Positions 55,706 to 64,000 of a DNA stretch of 64,000 bases are shown here, piece by piece. The stretch comes from Gigaspora rosea. Lineage: Eukaryota; Glomeromycota; Glomeromycetes; Diversisporales; Gigasporaceae. The position numbers were made by a program, and so were the translations under genes. Location: NCBI GenBank assembly GCA_003550325.1, contig QKWP01000130.1, positions 196,255 through 260,254 of the forward strand, in the 5' to 3' direction. Under the pieces are notes generated by a model. It saw nothing but the letters and a program-made list of their open reading frames with translations. It was not told where the DNA came from and made no database searches. Each line of letters starts with the position of its first letter. Position 1 is the first letter of the stretch.

Positions 55706-58700
55706 ATGATTTCAGAAAATCCATTATCTCCTCGTATAAACGTTGAAATTCCAGAGGCAAAAGCCAATTTATTTTCTATATTTACTTTTTGGTAGGTTAA
55801 TGATTTAATAAGTTTAGGTTATAAACGCCATTTGGAAAAAGATGATCTATACGTTTTAAATGATGAAAGAACTGCTAAAATTTTAACGGATAACTTTAAA
55901 GTCGAGTGGCAAAAAGAAACTCAAAAAATAGTGATAGGAAAGATACCTTCTTTGTTAAAAGCTTTATATAGGGTTTTGTAGTTTAAATTTTGCTTGGCAG
56001 GTATTTGTAGACTTGTTAGTGATATATTAATAGTTACTTCACCATTCATTTTAAGGGTATGTTTAATGTACTACTGTATTCACTTGATTAGTTTAGTTAT
56101 CAATAAAATTAATCTCTCTTAATGTCTCTTAGTTCATATTGAAGTTTGTCGTTGACGCATACTACGCCAACTTTAATATTGGTGTACAACCACTTGTATA
56201 TGTTGGTTACACATTAATCGTTGTCATGTTCTTAATGCAAATGAGTGCTACAATTTTGCAAAACTTATACTTTTATTAGGGAATGGAAACCGGTATCCTC
56301 TCTAGCACTATTTTCATAACTGCTATCTATCGTAAAGCTTTAGTATTAAGTGGAAAAGCTAGAGATTTATTTACTAACAGAAAGATCACTAATCTAATGT
56401 TACTGATACTACGCATATAGACTTTGTATGTGGTTACTTTCACATGATTTGGACTGTTCCTATTCAAATTTGTTTGTTATTGATTTTTTTAATCTATAAT
56501 ATTGGTCCATCTGCAATAGCTGGTTTTGCTTTATTAGTGTTAATGGGTCCTATACAAGGAAAGGTTATATTGTTATTGGCACGTACCAGGGCTAAAGCTG
56601 TTGTCATTACTGATGAACGAGTAAAATTAATTCAAGAGATTTTGTTAGGGATTAGAGCTATTAAATATTATGCTTGGGAAGATAGTTTTGAAGATGCTCT
56701 TAATAAAATAAGAAATAAAGAGATTAGTTTTGTTAGGTTTTTGATAATTCTTAGAGCTTCTGTCATTGGTGTTATAATTGTAATTTCTTATAATTACTTT
56801 ATATTTTGTTATTTTTTTTTTATATTTTTTTTGCATTTATTTTATCTCTTATTTACGCTTGATACTTTTTTTTTAGGTCATTCCAGTATTTGCTAGTGTC
56901 TTATCTTTTACAATATTCTCATTGACAGGAGGCAACCTCGATACCGAAATTGCATTCTCTTCTGTGGCATTATTTTACATTCTCCGCATACCTTTAACAT
57001 TTTTGCAAACTACTATATCGTCTGCTGCTGATGCCTACGTATCAATTAACTGAATAAATGAATTTTTGCTGGCTAATGAATTAACAATATTACCAGGATT
57101 AATCCAGATGAAAAATATGCTATTAAAGTTACAGATAGTAATTTCATTTGGGAAACTGCCTCACCAAATGAAGTTATCAATAAATCAAATGAAAATAAGA
57201 AAAAAAAATCAAAATATTATAGAAATAATGATACTTATGAAACTGATTTTTCAACATATTTTGATTATGAAAAGGCTCTATTTCATTTGATGCTATTTCT
57301 GACATCTCTATAGCTTTTACTCCCATTGAAAAGACTGAATACCTTGAAAATTCTCCTCTACTTCATCCAAAATCTCATCTTCGTAATATTAATATTTCAA
57401 TACCTCGTGAAAAGTTGATTGCCATTGTTGGTCCTGTAGGATCTAGTAAATCTTCACTATTGTCTGCTCTGATTGGAGAAATGAAAAGAATTTCAGGAGA
57501 GGTCATATTTGGTGAAAATGTTGGGTATTGCCCTCAAACTGCGTGGATTCAAAACGCTACACTCAGGGACAATATAACTTTCGAATTACCTTTTAATTAT
57601 AAAAAGTATCAACAAGTGATTAAAGATTGTTGTTTAGAACCAGATTTACGTGTATTACCTTCTGGTGACTTGACTGAAATCGGTGAGAAAGGAATTAATT
57701 TATCAGGAGAGTATGTTGTTGTTTTATTATTTATATATATTAATAAAATATATATTTTAAAATATATTCTTTTTTTTTTGATTTCTTAGACAAAAGCAAC
57801 ATGTAAATATTGCAAGAGCTGTGTACTATAATGCTGATATTATATTATTGGATGATCCATTATCAGCAGTTGACACACACATTGGGAGATATTTATTTAC
57901 AAACTGTATTAAAGGTGCACTTGCCAAAAAAACATGTTTACTTGTCATGCATCAATTATATTATTTGCCACAAGTTGATTACATAAAATGTATGAAAGAT
58001 GGTGAAATTGCTGAACAAGGAACTTATGAAGAATTAATAAAAAATAGGAAAAACTTTTCAAAGTTAATTGCTGAATATGGTGCAGCTGAAAGTAATCATA
58101 AAATAAAGGAAGATGAAGAATCAACGTTGGATAAAAAAGCAAATAAAAAAGATCAGACAGTTGTCTTGTCTAAAGGGTTAATGTCAATAGAAGAACAATA
58201 CATAGATGCAGTGAATTATAAGGTATATTTGGCATATATTAGGAATGCAGGTGGATTCTTATTGCTACTTATCATTATTTCCCTGCTTATTATGATGCAA
58301 GTAGCATATATTGGGTATTTATTTATCATATCAATACCTTATACTGACCCTTTTGAATTACTTACACGAACTTATACTTAATCGAAGAAATCTCTAAACT
58401 TACAACTTTTGTATTTTTTTTTTTTTTTAGAAATAGTTTATAGCTTTCATTCTGTATTAACAAAATGTTTGACCTTTCAATAGGGCTTTATGTAGATATT
58501 TTTTTCTTTAAAATTTCTGAAATCTTAATTTACAATATAAACAGACATAATTAATTTTGTTATTTAAATACTGATTCATACTAATAGATTGGTATTTATT
58601 GGGCATGGGCAGCCGTTCTAGCAATTTTTTATGTTTTGAGTAGTGCTACAATTTGTTATTGTTGTATCAACGCATCTAAAAAGTTGCATAATAGCACAAT

Positions 58701-60942
58701 TAAGTGTGTATTAAGAGCCCCAACAAATTTTTTTGATACCACTCCTTTAGGAAGAGTTATTAATCGGTGGTTTTTTTGTCTAGCTTAATTATTAAGCATT
58801 TTAATTTTTAATATTTTCTAATCAAAGCTTATTTAATGACCAGATTTAGCATAGATACCGATACATGCGACAATTTACTTTCTGATTCATTTCGAGTATT
58901 TTTTTTAACCATTTCGATGATTATTGCAACATTTATTCTAACAATAATAGTATTTATCTGGTTCATTGTCCTGCTGGTTCCTTTGATCATACTTTATTAT
59001 TTAGTGCTTCACTATTATCAAGCATCTAATCGTCAGCTAAAACGTAATTAATTGTCTAATAATAAATTCTATATAATTATATATATATTTTTAATAAAGT
59101 TTCCATACAATTTTTACATTTATTATAGGCCTTGATTCAGTATTAAGATCTTTGCTATACTGTCATTTTTCTGAGACACTTACAGGACTGCCAACTATTC
59201 GCGCTTATCGTGTACAAAATAAATTTTTAAGGTTGTCTTAAATTTACTGCTTGCTGTTTTTGAAATATTTTCTTAGTAATATTTTTTTTCACTTAAACAT
59301 GAATATAAAATAGAAACAATGAAATCTTCTTGGATATTGAAAATAGAGCATACTTTCTATATATAAGTGTCCAAAGATGGCTTTCAGTGCATCTTGAAAC
59401 CATCTCAAATATTTTAATATTTTTTGCATGTTTGTTTGCAATAATTTTTAGACTTGATATTGTACCTTCAATCATTGGATTAGTATTGGCTTATACACTT
59501 CAAATTACTCAATCCTTTAATTTGTTTGTTAACTGATTTTCCAAATTGGTGAGTAAATTATAACATTTTAATAATAAGAATAAGACCAGTTAATTATAGT
59601 GGGATAAAAATGTTTAAACCCCTCAAAAACCTTATGAATACTAAATTTGAACCTTTACTTATAATCATATTTATTCTATAACTACGAACTAACACTAAAT
59701 TTAATATAATTGTTATAAAAATAATAATTGCTAGTAAACTTTTCATTTTCAATTAATAGGAAACAGATATGAACTCAGTAGAATGTTTAATTTATTACTG
59801 CGACAATTTAGAAAAAGAAGCTGAAAATATAGTACTAGAAAACAGGCCATCATCTGGATGGCCAGCTCATAGAGAAATTCATATTAAAAATTTGGAAATT
59901 AAATATGGGCCTGATAGTCCCCTAGTTTTGAAAGGCATCTCAATTGATATAAAGCCTGCAGAAAAGATTGGAATTGTTGGTTGAACTGGTAAATTTTATA
60001 CATCAGTTTGAGAATTTTTAAGATTCAAATAATAACATCTCTTAAAAATAGGATGCGGGAAATCTACATTGGCAATGTCATTCTTTAGATTTATTGAAGC
60101 AACTTCTAGAAGCATTGTAATTGACAATGTTGATATCAGTACTATTGAATTAAAAGATCTTAGAAGTAATAATACTATCATACCACAAAATCCTGTACTA
60201 TTTAATAGTACTATAAGGTAAACAAAAAAATATTGATTCTGCATAAAACCTTTTGGTAAACTAATTATTGAATTTTTTTAAAAAAAAATAAAAAAATTAG
60301 AAGCAACTTGGACCCATTCAACAAGCATAGCAATCTCGAATTATGGGATGCACTTTATCGTGTACACTTAATTAAACCTGTCAACTTTACCTCTGAAAAA
60401 GAAGAATCAGAAGAATCAGAAGTTGTCCATTCTATTTCAGACCAGAATTATAACAAACAAGAACCAATAATGCTTGACTCACCTATCAAAGAAAATGGAT
60501 CAAATTTTTCTCAAGGTCAACATCAATTGATTGCAATGGCCAGAGCACTAATTCGGCATTCCAAATTAATAATAATAGATGAAGCTACTGCGAGTATAGA
60601 TTTCAAAACAGATAATCTAATACAAACTACAATTAGGAAAGTGTTTAAGAATAGTACTGTTATCACTATTGCACATAGATTACGAACTATTGCTGACTAT
60701 GATAGATATTGGTTATTGGTATGTATCTTTTAGAGAATATTTTTAATGAATTTTAATGATAATTCCTTCTTTTCAAAATTAGATGATGGAAATGTAGTTG
60801 AATTCAATATTCTATACTTACTGATGCAAAAGTCTGATGGGTTGTTTAGAGAATTGTGTTAAAAAAGTGGTAAATTTGCAAAATTAATTGAAATTGCTAA
60901 GCAAAAATATGAGAGTATATTTGTTATGGATCCATTTTGCTG
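55706..60942 (+). pseudogene. ABCC (MRP/YCF1-like) transporter pseudogene
   Basis: Starts MISENPLSPRINVEIPEAKA, then ...ISLGYKRHLEKDDLYVL, the N-terminus of short ABCC exporters. TMD1: ITAIYRKALVLSGKARDLF near 56320, FVCGYFHMIWTVPIQICLL near 56430. NBD1: GPVGSSKSSLL (57426-57458, Walker A with Ser for the third Gly), LSGE-QKQHVNIARA split by an intron, then IILLDDPLSAVD. TMD2: 58588-59540 ([31 protein letters not shown]). NBD2: VG-stop-TGCGKSTLAMSFFRF split by an intron near 59989-60051, FSQGQHQLIAMARALI, LIIIDEATASID. Internal TAG/TGA codons (near 55796, 55978, 56277, 57051, 59982) and at least three frameshifts disable it. Intron positions still have GT/AG ends, so decay is fairly recent. 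The family exports glutathione conjugates and other anions across the vacuolar or plasma membrane. Confidence 0.93.
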
Positions 60943-61153
60943 AAATACCATTTCATCGAATCTATAATACTGATAATCTTTTTTATTAATAGTAAGATAT
61001 AATTTTGATATTTGTTAAATAGCAAATTTTCCTGATAAGACGTTTATTTGTATCTCGGATATTAAAAAAAATATAATAATCCATGCTACCTACATGTTAT
61101 TTTCCAATTGAACATTTTTCTGACTTCAATTTCTTTGAAAATGTACTAATATC

Positions 61154-61809
61154 CCCTATAAGAAAATTGGACAGGTTCAGCACGGGTAGCGTCATATAGG
61201 CACGGATCAAGATCCAGATTTGTACTAGTATGATACAAATTGGTACAGATTCCATGGACCGTGTGGGACCGTATGCCCGTGTCAACTAGATAGTAAATGG
61301 CTAGGGTTTTGTATCAGTTTTCTAGTCGAATCGGCACGGGATTTAGCACAGGTAATGAATGTAAATTCACGTGCCACTGCAATATCGATGTGTATTAACT
61401 ATTAAAATATAAATTTACATAAGTAATCAATATAAAATGAACAAGCTAACTGCATATGAAGAAAATTTTATTATGAATTTTTTTGTTAAGACACACAGGG
61501 AAGCTTCATTAATGAAATCATGAGATATCGCTCTTTTTTAAAAAAAAATCTCCTTTACTGATCTTTCGCTCTCCACGAAACGAGCCAGCACATATTACAA
61601 GTCAACACATGTGTAATGTACACATACATGTCATCTGAACGTGTCATTTCATATGACGTGATATTACATGCCACCCTTTGCCATAATGTCCGTGCCATTT
61701 TTACTGTGCTATTCCGTAAAACATTCCAGTGCGTGCCACAGAATACGTGCCATTTCGAACATTCCTGACACCAACTCGTACCACAATCCGTACCACTTTT
61801 CTTATAGGG
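61154..61809. mobile_element. MITE-like element, 656 bp
   Basis: Left CCCTATAAGAAAATTGG, right the inverse (ccacttttcttataggg). The interior is rich in gtgcca/ggcacg motifs ('cgtgccatttttactgt', 'gcgtgccacagaatacgtgcc'). No transposase. The right end abuts the 61812-62075 repeat. Confidence 0.7.
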
Positions 61810-61811
61810 CA

Positions 61812-62075
61812 AGTGCCCAGAATTTATGAAAACAGCTGTAAATAAATTTGTAAAATAAGATGTCAACGAAGTGAATGGTGTCTTTTATTGCAAATTACTT
61901 ACATTCAACAATAAACTATATAATTATCTGAGTTTTTTTATTGAACAAAAATTGATGTCCAGATATCCGGATGTTTAACCAAATGGATACCAAAACTGCA
62001 AGACTTTTTTCTATCGCTACTAACATTATTTATAGTTTTAAAGACAACTCATGTACAAATATTGCAACGATTACT
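61812..62075. repeat. dispersed repeat, copy 2
   Basis: Same segment as 50100-50365 ('gatgtccagatatccggatg', 'aaagacaactcatgtac'). Confidence 0.8.
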
Positions 62076-62227
62076 AGTTATTGATAATAACAATGAATGG
62101 CCCTATATAGGGAATTTTCATTCAACTAATATACCCTAACGTATCTCACCCAGTAAAAAAGATTTGAAATTTTTTTTTGTTCTTCAGGAACATAAAATAT
62201 TAAATTTATGTTTCCAAAAAAATTTTT

Positions 62228-62437
62228 GTTGCAGCTGATGCTGAAATTTTGACCTAATTTGATATGAAATTTTAAAATTTTTTTGTGGTGATTTTTTTGT
62301 TTTTGTCTTATAAGGTTAGGGTGAGCTTTGGGAGTAGATTTGATATTTAAAGAGTATTTGTGTATTTTAGCAGGGCTTATAGTTTCAAATCGAGATCCCA
62401 AATTTCAGCATCAGCCATTTTCAGCATCAGCTACGAC
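62228..62437. mobile_element. GCATCAGC-family MITE, complete, 7-bp duplication
   Basis: Left GTTGCAGCTGATGCTGAAAT, right TTTTCAGCATCAGCTACGAC; flanks 62221-62227 and 62438-62444 are both AATTTTT. The interior is nearly identical to 38563-38787, so both are recent. Confidence 0.88.
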
Positions 62438-62473
62438 AATTTTTAATGTTTCTATAAGAAAATAATAATTATT

Positions 62474-62860
62474 CCCTCTCTCTCTCTTTCTCTCTTACTC
62501 ACTCACTCTTACTCTCACTCACTCTTACTCACTCTCTCACACTCTCTCACACTCTTACACTCTCACACTCATACTCTCACACTCCAACTCTCTCACACTT
62601 ATTCTCATTCACTCGCTCTTATTCTCACTCACTCTCACTCCCACTCTCACTTTTACTTCACTCTCACACTCACTCACACACACTCTCTCTCACTTTCTTA
62701 CTTACTCTCACTCACTCTCACTCACTCTCACTCACTCTCTCCCACTCTCTCTCTCACTCACTCACTCCTACTCTTATTCTCTCACTCACTCCCTCACACA
62801 CACTCTCTTTCACTCTCACTCTTACTCACTCTCACTCACTCTTACTCTCTCTCTCTAAAA
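62474..62860. repeat. (CACTCT)n microsatellite
   Basis: About 385 bp of imperfect ctcact/ctctca/cttact units with pure pyrimidine-A strand bias. No coding potential. Confidence 0.92.
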
Positions 62861-63365
62861 GAGCATGCCATGCTAAACAATCTATCACTATAGGGAGCAC
62901 AAATTATAACTTTTATGTTCCTACTTTGTTCCTAAAAGGGAACATAAATTCTAAATTTAGTGTTCCTAAATTTTTTTAAATGTTCCTGGGAACACATGGA
63001 CATTAAATCTTTAATACTGACCTAACTCATCTTCACCTTATTCGACATTAAGATTTATTAATTATTACATTATAGTTAAAAATCAGTATTACATATTATG
63101 TAGTAGTTTAATTGAATTTATATTTTGGATATCATAATGAATTATGTGGCTTCGAATAATATTTGAGAGATTAGTAATTTTTTGTTAGTTGATTGGGAAA
63201 GATAATACTAAAAAACAAAAAAAAGAATATAAAAAATATAATTAATGATTTCATAAATAAACATAAAACAATATTGCTGACAATTGTTATAAGACTCAGA
63301 TAAACTAGTTCATTTTATCATTCTTTAATATCTTTAAAAATAATCATTGAGTTTTACACATTTAA
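62861..63365. other. intergenic, possible degraded MITE
   Basis: At 62895-62999, 'tatgttcctactttgttcct', aaaagggaacataaa, 'gttcctgggaaca' form loose inverted repeats, with related gttctctatg near 63835. Boundaries not found. Confidence 0.35.
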
Positions 63366-63660
63366 TTTTTTGGAATTCTATCAATAAGCAATACATTATC
63401 ACTTAATTTATTATACGATAATGCAACTTTTTCATCTACAAAAGATTGAATTTCTTCTGCTAAAGTTTGAGATTGCTTATACTGTTTTTAATTGTGAAAT
63501 AGGCTGTATGAAATTCGGTTGTTTCTTTTTTATTTTTGGAATTCTATTAATAAGCAATACACTACCTCTTAATTTTTTATATGATGCAACCTTTTCATTT
63601 GCAAAAGATTAAATTTCTTTTGCTAAAGCTTGAGATTGCTTATACCTTTTTTAATTGTGA
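63366..63660 (-). pseudogene. tandemly duplicated coding fragment, unknown
   Basis: Two units of about 167 bp. On the minus strand each reads roughly KQSQALAKEI-x-SFANEKVAS, then YKKLRGSVLLINRIPK, with stops and frame breaks, so it looks like a duplicated exon relic with a helical, charged stretch. Family not recognised. Confidence 0.35.
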
Positions 63661-64000
63661 ACTAAAATATTTTTAAAAAAAAAATTTTATTAAAAAAATA
63701 TGCAAAATTTTCAAAATTTTAAAACATGTTCTAAATAATCTTAATCTACTAATATCATTTTTAATTTGAAAACATTTACAAAATTTATAATGTTCTCTAT
63801 TAAATTTTTTTGTGAACATTAAGTTTGAAAAATATGTTCTCTATGTAAATATATAAAGTAATAAAAAATTGTTTATTAAATCTATTATTTAAAATAATTA
63901 CCATACCTCACTAAGCAAAAGACCCTGGGTCTAATACAAAATCCCTGGTCAAAAACTTACAAAGTACCCATGGGAATCTCATTCAATAACGAGTATTTGG
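63661..64000. other. AT-rich end of window
   Basis: Low-complexity A/T sequence. Nothing assigned. Confidence 0.6.

Overview
The window is eukaryotic, strongly AT-rich and intron-bearing. It looks like an arbuscular mycorrhizal fungus (Glomeromycotina), most likely Rhizophagus or a close relative. The reasons are a BTB/BACK-TLDc gene relic of the kind expanded in these fungi, many hAT-type elements, short AT-rich introns with GTRAGT donors, and a G/T-rich tandem repeat at 5.1-6.3 kb that I recall from Rhizophagus assemblies. Genus assignment is inference; no marker gene or rRNA is present. Most of the window is a nested graveyard of DNA transposons, MITEs, foldbacks and LTR-element relics.

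The standout is a gene at 37537-41823 (+). Exon 1 encodes a signal peptide ending in Lys-Arg. Exon 2 encodes a short linker ending in Arg-Lys-Arg. Then come 28 consecutive 3-nucleotide micro-exons, each between an acceptor (tag, once cag, once mutated) and a GTRAGT-like donor, in a tandem array of about 95-nt introns. A terminal exon carries the in-frame TGA. All junctions are phase 1, so every codon of the core is split by an intron. Reading all micro-exons gives an 80-residue precursor of an acidic peptide with the spacing C-x5-C-x2-C-x10-C-x2-C-x-C and no internal stop. I know of no described system like it.

A second secreted-protein gene, 47177-48396 (-), has the same opening: signal peptide, dibasic site, phase-1 intron, then Val. 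It continues as about 300 residues of charged Ser/Glu/Lys/Gly repeats. The only other intact gene is a trypsin/V8-like secreted serine protease at 20087-20989 (-).

Broken host genes: an ABCC (MRP/YCF1-like) transporter at 55706-60942 (+), a pepsin-like aspartic protease at 26434-27721 (-), a BTB/BACK-TLDc relic at about 8.38-9.31 kb (-), and a small Lys/Cys-rich ORF at 11605-14954 split by a hAT element.

Mobile DNA: two larger hAT elements with perfect 8-bp target duplications (11817-14939; 27956-33852, the latter with a BED-finger transposase relic); several hAT MITEs with 8-bp duplications; two complete MULE-type MITEs with 9-bp duplications; a 'GCATCAGC' MITE family with 7-bp duplications; Tc1/mariner-like elements; long foldbacks; one broken LTR element with both LTRs and two probable solo LTRs. 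Several otherwise unrelated MITE families carry a TTAGGG/CCCTAA telomere-like motif. No rRNA, convincing tRNA or CRISPR array was found.
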